Source: Tethya wilhelma (Eukaryota > Porifera > Demospongiae > Tethyida > Tethyidae). Taken from it: 64,000 bases of DNA. The DNA lies in assembly GCA_964030475.1 (NCBI GenBank), contig CAXIPT010000014.1:541675-605674 (forward strand), in the 5' to 3' direction. Each line of letters opens with the position of its first letter. Position 1 is the stretch's first letter. Shown one piece after another: positions 21,489-32,670 of the stretch. Position numbers and translations under genes: made by a program. The notes beneath the pieces are model-generated. The model did not search any database. It was not told the origin of the DNA and saw only the letters and a list, made by a program, of their open reading frames with translations.

Positions 21489-22600
21489 ACCTTGTATCTT
21501 GTACATTTCCATTACATTAATGTGTGTATTACCTACTCTTATTAAATTTTTGCTTCGCCTTGTATACATAACATTCACTTAAGTATCTTCTCATCCCATT
21601 GCAGTCCCAAAATAAAATTTATACCATATAAAGCCAGTTAGTGAACAAAGCTATTGTGCGAAAATGGGAGCGATCAAAAAATCCTGTTCTTCAAAACCAC
21701 AATTTAATTAAAGAATTAATTGTGGTTAATTTTAATTAATTAGATTCAGGTGATCAAAGATATCATTAGAAAGCACATTTCATGTGCTTTCATTAAATTA
21801 TTATACTACTTCTCAAAACCGAAGCATATCCAAATTACAGTCAATCAAAGTTAGTCGGTTTGTGGAAAATATTGCAAAACTTGGCAATTTCAAACGCTTC
21901 TAAGGTGGAAGCCAAATAAGTTTAGAGGCTAAAATTTTATGAGAGCTCTTCACTTAGGGTAAGGTACATGCTCACCAACTTTCAGCAAAATCTGGGACTG
22001 GTGTCCATTTTGCGTGTTGATTTGACATGGAATTACCCAAAAGAAAGTTATCGTAGTTATGCAAACCATCCTAGCAAGATTTTTGCTATAATTTAGTTGT
22101 CAACATACACCAATGTAGTTGGACATCACTGATTCTATCATAAATTTGTTTTCTCGGAGCTGTTGTCATAATCGATTTCGAATTTAGTAACTGGTGGAAG
22201 ATATGCTCCATTTCGATCATAGAATGTCATATATGTTGCCTCGGCATAGACCACCCCAGTCAATCAGATTCATCCAATCCGTACTGTAGCTAGAATTGCA
22301 CTCTTAATTCTTAAGGGTGGTCACACACCTCCCACGCAATTATTTTCAGCGGGTTGCTAAGGGGTGTATCTCTTCAACTACAGTAGCTATCAATCTCAAA
22401 CAAGCTTTAGATTATATCAGTCCGTATAACTAAAAATCAGATTATGATTGGTAGCAGTGTTGTTCCATTGACTTACGAGTCTACACTTTCTAGCTGATAC
22501 ATTAGACTTAGAGTGTGTGAGGGTTTTTTTCTCTATGCACATGGCAAACGACACATGAATAGCTATAGTTAGCTAATACAAAACATGTACCCAGTCACAA
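21489..22600. other. Downstream of the transposase-like gene, no gene seen
   Basis: Contains an AATTAATTGTGGTTAATTTT-type AT-rich palindromic patch at about 21705-21745 and a short inverted string AAAGCACATTTCATGTGCTTT at 21769-21789. No second family-A arm and no coding signal found. Confidence 0.4.
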
Positions 22601-22603
22601 TAT

Positions 22604-22791
22604 TAGACTACTTTCGTTTAGATCTGGTTCAGGAGTATCAACAGCCCTTTTAGATAGGGATTGTAGAGCAGCGATGTCATTGTCTGTACCCAAATCTGTA
22701 TCAGAGCCTGAATGCACATGGATAGGATGGTCTGGTGGAAACCTCATCCTCACATATTTAGGAACAGGAACTCTTCTCTTTCTCTTGGGTG
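22604..22791 (-). pseudogene. Putative coding segment, basic then acidic, unassigned
   Basis: The minus strand reads DPPKRKRRVPVPKYVRMRFP then HPIHVHSGSDTDLGTDNDIA and SLSKRAVDTPEP, and ends in stops near 22604. Composition is protein-like (a nuclear-localisation-like basic run, then an acidic Ser/Asp stretch), similar to leader exons of transposon genes. Possibly linked to the minus-strand exon at 23559-23823 and the DUF7869-like relic upstream, but no splice path was proven. Confidence 0.3.
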
Positions 22792-23439
22792 GATCCAGCC
22801 AGTATCAGTATCACTAGACTCAGCTTAAGTATAAGACTCACAGTCTTCTGTTTTAGCTTCATGCTGTACCTGACACTTTAGCTTGACTGATGCTGTAGTA
22901 TAGCTGATGTTAGCTAGTGCTGATAGAGTAGACTCTGACTGGCCATGGGTGGCAATTTTGGTGTTTTGTGACTGACTAGTCAGCAACTGATACAGTTGGG
23001 CCCAGGAGATTGTGCATCTTCCTGAGGTACTTCACAAGACTGCTTGCCCTGCTAACTGGACTTGCTTTCTGAGCCGTTTTTTCCTTCTCCTCTTTTTCTT
23101 ACAACCACCATTCTCAGGGGTAGGCCAGAATAGGCTAACGGAGAAACCACCAGGGGTGAGCCTCATTTAGTTTCAAACAGCTAACTTGTAGCTCGACATA
23201 AAGAGACAGAGGAAGCCCAATTTTTTATTTTATTTTTAGAGTTGTACCTTCGTGCACCATCCATATAGCTTCCATATTTTCTAATGGTAAAGTACTAGTT
23301 GTACTATAGATTTTTAGTGTGTATGGTCAATGGTAGATTTGTATCAAATATTATTGTAGTAGTAATCAGTCTCCATATAAGGGCAGTATAATCCCGAGCT
23401 CATTGGTCAATAAATTGCCAAAAGTGCCATCTGATTAGC

Positions 23440-23550
23440 TGAGCAATTGCCACTAAAAGGCTAATAAAGCCACCATATACTTAGCTCATTCTCTTTCTAA
23501 ATACATGGCCTAAAGCCATTGCTAAGGTACTAAACTAAATTTAAAAATTC
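23440..23550. repeat. Repeat family X fragment
   Basis: CTTAGCTCATTCTCTTTCTA, ATGGCCTAAAGCCATTGCTA and GGTACTAAACTAAAT match the 1935-2025 part of copy 1. It sits beside the 3' end of a possible minus-strand exon. Confidence 0.5.
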
Positions 23551-23558
23551 TTTCTACA

Positions 23559-23823
23559 TTATTTTAGTGTATTTCGAACACTGTCAGAAACTGCTTCTCG
23601 ACACTTGGTACCATTATGAATTGTTCTAATAGTTCTTTGTAGTACATGATCATGATCTTGGCTGAGTTGTTCATAGTGTTCAATCACTTTTGAGCTACTG
23701 CAACTATTCTTTCTCTCAAGACAAGCTACTTTGTGTGAGACATTTTCAGCGACATGCTTGGCTTGAACAAACTCTTGTTCAGTAGAATTTAACTTGTGCA
23801 GGATTTGTCCTTTGTTGTCTGAC
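23559..23823 (-). CDS. Putative terminal exon, coiled-coil, unassigned
   Basis: The stretch is open without ATG from a possible acceptor (ACAAGATAG ending at 23824) to TAA at 23559, 87 codons. It reads SDNKGQILHKLNSTEQEFVQ, then HVAENVSHKVACLERKNSCS, and ends VSDSVRNTLK. Heptad-like spacing of Leu/Val suggests a short coiled coil. No family recognised. It could be the last exon of a gene whose upstream part is the DUF7869-like relic on the same strand. Confidence 0.4.
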
Positions 23824-24289
23824 TATCTTGTTTTGTATGACCGTTTTGTTGAATAAGAAATAAAATACAAAACCATAAGCTGTTTCATCATGGTAGTGTG
23901 ATCAGCTACTATGTAATTATTGTTTCATTATAGTGACAAATTGTTTGTCCACACATCGTTTAAACTTATTTCAGTATATGGTCCCTAGAGGTCACTGGAA
24001 AGGTTCACAAGATCTTGACAACTGTTTCTTTGTTCTACTTAATGTACGCAATGAAGTTAAATGTATTGAGATTTGGAAAGATGACGGATAGGGGTGAGAG
24101 AGTAAAATGTTACTTGGAAAGCCAAAATGGCGCTTTATGACCAAATATCCGCATAATCTGGGTTTTTTGTACTCTAGCAAAGTAAAGCAACTTAAATTTT
24201 ACTTCAAAAATTTATATTGTGTTATAACATTGTTTGAAGAAAACACCATAGCAATGCTAATTAAATTTTAGTGTGTGGATGTCACTATG

Positions 24290-24915
24290 TCTTTTTTCGG
24301 AGACGTACGCTTGGTCTCTGGAGCTGCACCAGGTCTAGGAACTGATGGTTCATGCAGGGCATGTAAGGTCTTTGGATAGGTTTGTGGAGCAAAATTGTCT
24401 TATTTTATTGTACAAATACCATTGACGTTCAGCGTCAAAGCCTTTCAGATGAATAGGTGTAGGTTTCCTCCCCTTGAGTGACGAAGCAGTGATACCCTTC
24501 TTGAAGATGTTAAATGTTTGTTCTTCAGAATTAGCATACTCCTTGCAAATCACAATTCCTGCCTTCTCTTTAGAGACCTTGAAATGATGAAAGGAAGTAA
24601 TTCCTGGAATTGTCTTGAAGAATTCACTGAAAAATTTGGACCAATCAATCCAATGTACATGTCGTGTTCCATACAGTCAGTTGAGCTTTGTTCTTCCCTG
24701 CAATAGAGGACTCTTCATCAACTTGTATAATGTCATCTCAACCAAGGAGAGACGACACAAACGTTTGAATGGTGCAAAGAAGTAGTCTGGTGTGAATTTG
24801 GTGTGACCAACTAACATAAATGATAGTTCAATAGTGTTGTTGAGACTGGCAATACCATACCAGGTATTGCATGACCATGTTGTTTTTGTTCTGGCCAGCA
24901 CAATTATCAGCAGAT
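24290..24915 (-). pseudogene. DUF7869-like element protein, C-terminal relic
   Basis: Minus-strand order: AGQNKNNMVMQYLVW-like sequence (seen across a frame change at about 24900-24850), TIELSFMLVGHTKFTPDYFF and APFKRLCRLSLVEM; then GTRHVHWIDWSKFFSEFF, KTIPGITSFHHFKVSKEKAG and VICKEYANSEEQTFNIFKKG. I recall HADNCxGQNKNN ... GHTKFxPDxxFGxFK ... W..FF...F..I.GI...HHF from multicopy proteins annotated with DUF7869 in cnidarians and sponges. The catalytic-looking Asp/Asn of the first motif lies in the damaged part. At least two frame changes; not functional as read. Confidence 0.55.
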
Positions 24916-24975
24916 GAGACTCTTTCTGCAGATATATAGTGGTGAACTAAACTCAGTCGTACAAAGCCTTATTCA

Positions 24976-25622
24976 TCTGACCAAGAGTGGATAAGAGGGG
25001 GGAGGAAGAGTATTGAACTACGGTATACCCCATGGAAACACTGTTGGGAAAGTAACATGACTTGCACATGACTATTTTCTCGTTTTTATCCGGATTTTAC
25101 GCCGTATTCTCCATTACGTCATTCGCGACCAAAAACTACGGTAGCATGCGCAGATTACCAGTAATAACTGTCTCGCAGTGAGCTCGTGAAACCATGGTGA
25201 AACGAAGAAGCTGCCTGTTTTAAACCCATCGCTATGCCTTTGGACCTGTCTTGAGTTGGATTCTACTAGTTTTCCGAGCCTGTCGTTTACCCTTGGCACT
25301 TAGCTTTTTTTGGCGGTGGCACAGAATCTTCTTTGTTGCTAGCTTTTACATGTGCTTTGTCCTTCCTTTTAGCCTTTTTGCTCCGTTTTTCACAAGCTCC
25401 CACTTCCACTTTAGAGCCAATAGTCATCTCAGACTCAGAGCCAAGAAGCGCTCAAATCTTTCTAGGCCATGTTTTGCTGATTCAGCAAGTCTGTAAATAA
25501 ACGCGAGTATTACGAGAGTTTGCGATTTTGCTCACGTGCAAACGCCCCAAAGTCACGTTACTTTCCCAACAGTGTTTACTCTAGTTAGATACTCTTCCTC
25601 CTCTTATGCACTCTTGATCCGA
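24976..25622. mobile_element. 647-bp TIR element
   Basis: The left end TCTGACCAAGAGTGGATAAG and reversed right end TCGGATCAAGAGTGCATAAG continue into a shared GGAGGAAGAGTAT, and both arms share ACACTGTTGGGAAAGTAAC. No target duplication could be fixed and no transposase is present. The plus-strand open frame inside (25251-25496) has no motif. Confidence 0.7.
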
Positions 25623-25639
25623 CATATCATGGAGAGTAG

Positions 25640-26025
25640 TGTGGCAGAGAGCTGGTATGGGAATTGCATTTAGAAGTATTGCTAATAGACTGCAAATTGG
25701 TGTAGGCACAGCACATTGTCTCTACAAGTAGTTCGAAGACACTGGAGAGGTGGAGCCTTGTAAGAGACGGAAAAGACCGGACACAAGAAAATTGGATGAT
25801 ATACATGAGTTATATATATTGGGGTTAGTACTGGACAATCCTAGCTTGTATCTTTCCGAAATTTGTACAAAGATCAAGGAATTAAGCAACTGGAGTATCT
25901 GTTTCTGCTTCCACAGTGTGCAGAACACTTCATGCTAATGGAATGACTAGAAAAAAGATCTCACAAATAGCTAAACAGAGATGCTCAGATTTTAGGGGTG
26001 ATTACATTGCACAAGTACTCTTGTA
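25640..26025 (+). pseudogene. Tc1/mariner-like transposase, N-terminal relic
   Basis: After minor frame repair the reading is GMGIAFRSIANRLQIGVGTA, RRKRPDTRKLDDIHELYILG, LDNPSLYLSEICTKI and, after a frame change near 25890, a VSASTVCRTLHANGMTRKKI-like stretch ending RGDYIAQVL. This is the paired helix-turn-helix layout (EIC.KI ... S.STV.R.L...G.TRKK) of Tc1/IS630-type transposases. The DDE domain is missing; a MITE at 26056 starts just after the break. A stop and a frame change lie in the remaining part. Confidence 0.6.
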
Positions 26026-26055
26026 TTTCTTATTATTTTGTATTTCTTATTTCTG

Positions 26056-26564
26056 ATACTTCCTGTTTTAATGATGTCAACTGTACAACTATTGTAAGTA
26101 TATTGACGACCTTCACCTAAATATGCAAGACAATACTAATGGCAAATAATAATAATATAAAACTGATAGCATGTGCTTTAAATAATCAAGCTTGACCGCA
26201 TTGCTATCAAAACTGGACTGATATGTTACTGAATAGCTTAAACAGACATGTATAATTGCGGCTAGTTCAATTATTTGTATCTTCCTCATTGATCCATTTA
26301 TCATTAATTGATTGATAAATCTTCATTGATCTGTTTTGTTGTTTGGGGCAAATTAATTTGTACATGCAAACAGTTCACCTTGTTTACCAACTAATGTTGT
26401 TTCAAGGTTTGTACTATAATTCAAGCCTATAGTTATTATTTATTATTATTATAATTACAATTATAATATACTGCAATCATCATTAGTATTGCCTTGCATA
26501 TTTAGGTAAAGGTCGTCAATATACTTATAATAGTGCAGTTGACGTCATTAAAACAGGAAGTATT
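26056..26564. mobile_element. 509-bp hairpin MITE
   Basis: Arms of about 105 bp: ATACTTCCTGTTTTAATGAT, TAAGTATATTGACGACCTT and ACCTAAATATGCAAGACAAT are mirrored at 26455-26564. The loop is AT-rich without coding capacity. It directly follows the truncated Tc1-like relic. Confidence 0.8.
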
Positions 26565-26724
26565 ATGGAAGTGACTCATTTTACGTAATCAAGAGTAATT
26601 AATTGCAACTGCTCTATTAAATATTTTGGTCTGCAGATAAAGTAGTGGTGTGTCTGTAGTAAAACCAGCCTGCGCATATATAAGACTGAGCCTCTCTATT
26701 CTTATAATATCAAGCACGTCTGAT

Positions 26725-26851
26725 ATGATATCAGACATGACCAATATGATATCAGACATGACCAACATGATATCAGTCACATCTGATATGATATCGGTCA
26801 TGTCCAATATGATATCGGTCACGTCCGATATGATATCAGACATCTGATATC
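26725..26851. repeat. 21-bp minisatellite with a palindromic core
   Basis: About six tandem units start ATGATATCAGACATGACCAA and drift to ATGATATCGGTCACGTCCGA. The unit has the palindrome TGATATCA and is open in frame on both strands (MISDMTN-like), which explains the spurious open frames here. Confidence 0.9.
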
Positions 26852-27062
26852 ATAATGGAGTGAATAACATGTTATTGGAATATTGTCACGTTTGGAACCC
26901 CATAGAAAACAACAGCATTTCCTGTGACGTCACGTACCTAGTCTCATTCCCAGACCCAACCCCCAGTAGGAGAGGGTCTGGTGACTAATGAGCAATTTCT
27001 TGGTTGTGCTGACTTAGCACATCATGTGATTTCGTATTGTTCACCAGTATAGTGATCTCGTG

Positions 27063-27208
27063 CAGAGGAGGTACGACACGAGTGCGCCTTTGCTGAGCTG
27101 GCAAACGGGGTGCACGTGATCAACTCTCATTGTGAAGTACTGCGGTCACATGATTGGAATTCAATTAACAAACTTGCCAGCAGGCGCACTCGTGTTGTGC
27201 CTCCTCTG
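27063..27208. mobile_element. 146-bp MULE-type MITE (family F), copy 1
   Basis: TIRs CAGAGGAGGTACGACACGAG and reversed CAGAGGAGGCACAACACGAG. It is flanked by GATCTCGTG (27054-27062) and GATCTGGTG (27209-27217), a 9-bp duplication with one mismatch. 9-10 bp duplications fit Mutator-like elements. A second copy is at 45250-45395. Confidence 0.85.
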
Positions 27209-27450
27209 GATCTGGTGCATTTAAACAATCGCTCATGTTTATAAGCGTAAAAGTCATGTGAATGCTGCAAAGCTGTAATCTGATTGGCTTACCGGATTTC
27301 AAGACTGCTGAACCAAGAAATTGGGGTACTTATAAAACTAGGAATAGGGAAATGGGAAATAGGAAATGAGGAAATAATAAACTGGATGATTAAAATGAAA
27401 AATCACATAATTATATAGTCCAAATTCAAGCTAGTTAGCTATATCTATTA

Positions 27451-30400
27451 TCAGGCATTAAGCTGGACCAAAACTTCAGGAGGTATAATTAACTGCTGGG
27501 CTTTGAATGAATGATCGGCTCTCTTTAAACATCCCAAGTTAGCATGGTAATGAGAATTGCTCTCTTTGCCGATAAACTGTATCCCAGTAGACAAGTTAGA
27601 AACTAGACGTCGTTCAGCCCTAGCTACAACCAAACCAAGTATATCATTCGAACCATCATAATCCTTTCTGCAAGACTGGCATATACAAATTCGTTTTGTT
27701 TTCAGCTGTAGCACAAAAGTATTAGCATTTGTCTTGGTTTTAGTGACTGTAGTGGTACATTGGTTAGCCCCAGGAGAAAAAAATGTTAACGTTAACGCCA
27801 GTTCCATTGACACTGACCACTTGTCCAGCTGAAGATGTGACCAGGCAAAACTGAGAGTAGCTTAGATGCAAAATCCTTAGAAATAGAAGGAACATTTAAG
27901 AATGGAAGTACATTGGTAACTACAGATGAAGCAGAAGATGGAGGTTGAGAGGTTAAACATGAAGTTGTCACACGAGGACAAACATATTGGTACACTGAGA
28001 GAGAGGGAGCTGCAGACACAATCGTGGATGAAGAAACTGTAGGGAGAGATATCGCAGATACTTGAGAGAATGGTGCTTCAGAACTGCTAAAGTTACTTGA
28101 TTCAAAGGTAGCAGTTTTCTCAGAAGTGGATGCGGGCAAACCCACTGGTCCAGATAATGAAAGTAAACACTGTCGAACAGATCGAGATTCAATCGGTAGA
28201 GTACTCTTCCTCTTTCTCTTTGGAATACCCCCCTTCCTACCAGAACCAGAAGGTAATCCTTCTGCAGCAATGGCAGTCAGATTAGGTTCACACTGTATGC
28301 TTTTCAAAAATTCTGAAAGATCTCCATCAACTTCAGCCACTGCTACTACATGTGAGCACAATTTAAAACCCTTTGAACATTGGGCAATTACTATCACAAC
28401 AGTAAATACGACCTTTCTTTGAGTTGGGTTGTACAAGGTGAGGCTGTGGTAACGTTAAACTTTTTACAAGCCTTGCTTTTCCATCAAGTAGCCATGGTAC
28501 TTTCAGGATGTGGCCTTCAGAGTGGATCAAAGCTTCTGCTTTCTTTCGTATACCATTGAGAATGGGTAGTGATATTTTTGACAATCCACAACTTTCAACA
28601 GATATACTCAGCTTAGTGGTACTTGAACTAGAACTTCGAGTTGTGTTTTGTTTTTCTAGGTAGCTGGAGTTGGTATGTTTGAACTTTCTTTAGGTGCCTT
28701 TCTTTAGCTTCGCTATCCATTGATGTAAACCATACTGATTCAGGTAGCTCCAAACAAGAATATTGAGAACAGAAATGCCATTCTCCACGACCAACAATGG
28801 CTTTCTGCAATTCACCTTGATGTTGTGTAGTTATTGTCTTCAAATGATCAATCAATATTGGGAGCTTGCTTTCCTTCCACTGCACTTCTTGTTTTATAAC
28901 ATGATTAATAGATTCACTGGAGTTGGTTGTAAAAAGTGCACTGGGATTTTGGCCTGCTTGAGATCTCACTTCTGGAAGTACACACTTCATGATATCTTCC
29001 ATCTTATACTTACAAAACCATGAGTGAAGCTATGGTTCTGAGTCTTTCGAAATGCAACTTCTTTCAAGGTTGTTCCAACGACATTCTAATTTGGTAACAC
29101 ATGATCTAAAAGAATCAGAATCAACAAGACCTGCTTCGAAGTGATTACCAGTCTGCTTCCCAAAGATGTCGGCAAGAAATTCCCTGATTACAGTCTGAGA
29201 AACACCTAGACTGCAAAGTTTGTCTTTAATATTCTGACGCATGTGATTTGTGTATCGGAGATGAACAGCGTTATGGAAAACAACGTTAAAAGCCCTTATA
29301 AGCTCGGGTTCTCCGTCTGTACCAAAACATCGTAGATCAATCAGATTTGGATTTAGCCAGAAAAGTGTTGATGAGAAGTAATGGAACAGTTGAAATGTCT
29401 TATTCTGATGAATTAGAATAGGACCTAGATTTATTGGATGATTTCCTCTCTCTGTTCGGACTAAAAGATTGTGATATGTAGTTGATAGTGTAGTTGGAGT
29501 TACATAAAATGGACCCAAATTGAATGTAGGGATGATAGACAATACTGAACATGGAGATTGAGTACAGAAACGTTCGAGATCATTAAGTTGTTGGTTGGTA
29601 GCCAGCACACACATTGGTTCAGGAGCCGCCTCCACTGAACGCACAAAAGCATCTGTACTACTTGATGTCTCTTTGCATACCTGCATCACATGGGCAAGAG
29701 TGTCTGATCCAGACTCTGACTTATACTTGGAGCATTTTTCTTTGATTCGACATTCTGCTTAGCATTGTATACTTGTCGGCGGTTTCGAGGTAGTTCACAG
29801 CTAGATTTTGCTCCCATCACTCCGCCTTGAACATTCTCCACTTCACACAATATACTGAGAGAACGTTTGTTCTCCTGCTTAATTAGTTTTAGTACACTTG
29901 GTTTGGTACGTTTGAAAGAGGTCTGTTTTTTGGAATTCCCATGTGGTTTGATATCAATGGCATGCTCCTTACGATCAAATCCCATATTGCACAAATGCTA
30001 GTGGTTGAAGAGAGCCGTTACTATCTACAGAAATGTACACAGGTTATTGTTATCAAAACACACGGCACATGTAGTGATAGATGTACACACAAAATACTCA
30101 CATATTCACATTCACACACAGTTGTATATACACAACTTGGATTGTAGTTATCCTTGAGAAGTCAGGAGATGATGCATGCCTGTAGTAGGTACAGACAATT
30201 TTGTAGTGGTTTGAATAGCTACCCATTTGTCTGCGCTTGTATAATATTATAGTAGTACTTCCATTTTTCTTGTAAATACTCACATATGAAACAGGAGAAC
30301 CACTGCGGTTCCAAGTACCATTATCATCAGCTCTGATGTCTAAAGGGTCATCCAAAGTATTCAGATCAACCAAAAAGGTCACGTTGTGACAGACTCCTAT

Positions 30401-30616
30401 AGGCTGTGTTGAGCACACTTGTAACTTGCCGGAAGACACACCATTATCTTCGTCCAAAAGAAGTCTGGTCAGAAATTCTACAGAGAAATGTTCATTAGCT
30501 CTGGTCCTCTTGTATACTGGGAGATCTCTGTTTTCATCATAATACTCCACACTATAAATGAAAGGCACCATATGCATGGTGCACAACCCTCGGCGTATAT
30601 ACGCTGTAATACACAC
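27451..30616 (-). pseudogene. MULE transposase with SWIM zinc finger, frameshifted
   Basis: Minus-strand order: an exon with FSVEFLTRLLLDEDNG and IRADDNGTWNRSGSPVSY ending at donor GTGAGT (30286); an exon from 29997 (HLCNMGFDRKEHAIDIK, basic linker, KCSKYKSESGS); the catalytic region SIIPTFNLGPFYVTPTT, CFGTDGEPELIRAFNVVF and NHMRQNIKDKL; HSWFCKYKMEDIMKCVLPEV and FTTNSSESINHVIKQEV; a SWIM finger CDSNCPMFKGFKLCSHVVAV (near 28370); and a conserved tail ending PPEVLVQLNA at 27451. Frame changes occur near 29740, 29035 and 28380. In relatives I recall DPTFNLG at the first acidic site; here it reads IPTFNLG, so a catalytic Asp appears lost. Not active as sequenced. Confidence 0.75.
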
Positions 30617-31300
30617 TGTCTATACAATACTATATTTATTGCATCAATACATTAATTAGGCATTGACTCTGAGAAGGCTATCGAGGCATGCATGCATGAT
30701 TATACGTATACCATCAGCATCGCAATGTCATGTAAACTACACTTTGTATACTTTACTGCAGCTGTATAACATCCAGGCTGGCAATGCAGACTGTACAACG
30801 GTTGCATGGGCGTTGCTACTTGGGCAATGTCACGATCATAATATTATCACAAGCTAGCTTGCTGCAGATCGAGTTAGCAAAACACAAGCGCTTGGACTAG
30901 AAATGCTCTGTTACGTCTAAGCATTTATACTAGAGCCAGCTAGTGTCGCTATCTCAGACTTCCAGTGTTCTAGCGAAGTGCAGCTATAGTGCACGATCAG
31001 GCAACTCTCGTTAGCTCGCTATACATATATGTATACATAGTGCTAGTGGGTGGGGCCACGTAGCCAAAATGGCCGCCCGAGCGATGGCTCGGACTGAAAA
31101 TCCTGGCATAGCTCAAGAACTATAAGCTTTTAGCTTCTGATACACATAATATATTATTTTTTTAGTACTCCATGCTTATGACCATAATTTTCAGAGTAGA
31201 CTTGCTGTTCTTCAGATTAAGAGTGAACTCACACACACACACACACACGGAAAAAATGACTACTACAAACCCTTTTGGCATGTTTCACACGCCGAGGGTT
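30585..31300. mobile_element. Possible 716-bp TIR element inside the MULE 5' region
   Basis: The left end AACCCTCGGCGT and reversed right end AACCCTCGGCGT are identical over 12 bp, with weak similarity beyond. It lies between the first and second coding parts of the MULE gene. No duplication was recognised; a (CA)n run lies near the right end at 31229-31249. The short TIR makes this a tentative call. Confidence 0.4.
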
Positions 31301-31396
31301 AAAAAAAGTAAAAAATTAATTAGCTAATTACTGAAACCACATAATTTACTGGTACTAATCTCTGAACTGGAACACTGGCCTCTATACTGTAACAGT

Positions 31397-31486
31397 TATA
31401 GTTTACATAACTACAAACAGTACTGACCACAACTATACAGCTATAGTTTACATAACTACAAACCGTACTGACCACAACTATACAGC
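31397..31486. repeat. 45-bp tandem duplication
   Basis: Two adjacent units start TATAGTTTACATAACTACAA and differ at one base (ACAG versus ACCG). Confidence 0.9.
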
Positions 31487-31984
31487 TATAGAAACAGCCA
31501 GCTACTGAATTTTGTATATACCAGGCAGTAAACTTACTTTTCCTCACATTCACTTTCTTCAGAAACAGATGGAGACAGTGAATCTCTGATAGGTCATCAT
31601 CACTATTTGGAACAAAATTTATACATGCCGTAAAATTATGTCAAACACCAAATGACATAGCGCATAGGTGCCAACTGTCCTGGAAGCTAATTTTTATCTG
31701 ACGCACCCTTATGGGACTTGCCAAAATTTTTGCATGGTAATTTATAGGAAAAGGTCATCACAATAAATTAGAAATTTGACTGTACTAGCTAGTGTTTGCA
31801 GTGTACGTATTATCCATCTCAGATTCTGCGGATATAAAAATAGAGATAGACAGTCAGCTATATAGATCCTGCTCAACCGAGTCATGTGCATGCAGTGAAA
31901 CAGACACAAACTGAAACACTATAAAGCAATGCCAATGGCAAAGTGCCAGAAAGTCACTGAGACTATCATTCAGTAGCTAACTAG

Positions 31985-32452
31985 CTAGCCTTTGATTTTT
32001 CGCGGCACAATGATTAGTGATAATAATGATGATAATGACATTGTGATCCAATGCACTGATAAATATGGCATGCTGGCTAGTGACTCAGCACTACAAAGTT
32101 GTGAAGTCAAAGGCTCGCTTAATTGAGCATAGAGAATCAGACAATGAGCCTGAAATAACTTTTCTGTAATTCTAGTTTTCTGAAGTTTATATTGATCAGT
32201 AGCCTGGTAGGCATGCAGCTCTGTAAAGCTTGTTACACTCAAGTTGTGGAGATCGAACTTCTGCACTGAGAGGCTTCTCATATCCACCGATGTGACCGTA
32301 CTAGTACTAGATTGCGGCTCACTTATCACAGCCACGGCGGTGACAGTGTCACTCGGTGGAGACATAAGAACGCTTTGTTGAACTTCATCTTCTGAGCATG
32401 AGCAGGAGTCAAAATCTGAGACTGTCAGATCGATGAAGCAAGGCTCACTCAT
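31985..32452 (-). CDS. Putative N-terminal exon of the MULE gene
   Basis: An ATG at 32452 opens an acidic leader (MSEPCFIDLTVSDFDSCSCS) followed by a Ser/Thr/Val-rich stretch to about 32200. It lies inside the MULE ends, upstream of and on the same strand as the transposase. Acidic Ser-rich first exons are common in such genes. No domain recognised; the exon end is not fixed, and the last 40-60 codons before the stop at 31985 are probably intron. Confidence 0.4.
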   Translation of the reverse strand: MSEPCFIDLTVSDFDSCSCSEDEVQQSVLMSPPSDTVTAVAVISEPQSSTSTVTSVDMRSLSVQKFDLHNLSVTSFTELHAYQATDQYKLQKTRITEKLFQAHCLILYAQLSEPLTSQLCSAESLASMPYLSVHWITMSLSSLLSLIIVPRKIKG

Positions 32453-32670
32453 GCCTCACTCATGCCTCATAGGCTCTCAACTAGTACCATGACAGTGACT
32501 ACTACTGGCAACGCATGCACTCTTGGAGAAGGTTTTGGCGCAATACAGTACCCGCCAATAGGCAACCAATGAGGTCCCAGTATTGTAGCATATGATTTCT
32601 CCATTTCCTGTTTCCTCATTTCCTCATTTCCCATTTCCTCATTTCCTATTTCGCGTTTCGCTATTCCTAG

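Larger units (their letters stand above)
27338..32670. mobile_element. MULE (Mutator-like) element, about 5.3 kb
   Basis: The left CTAGGAATAGGGAAATGGGA with AGGAAATGAGGAAAT is mirrored on the right by purine/pyrimidine ends finishing CGCTATTCCTAG at 32670. They enclose a MULE transposase gene on the minus strand. A further outer pair of inverted strings, CATTCCCAGACCC at about 26950 and GGGTCTGGGCACGAG at about 32697, may mark other termini or another repeat. No clear target duplication was found, so the boundaries are provisional. Confidence 0.6.

Noticed and set aside
26589..26847. Two overlapping open frames rich in MISDMTN repeats
   Set aside because: Both are produced by the 21-bp minisatellite; no flanking coding signal.
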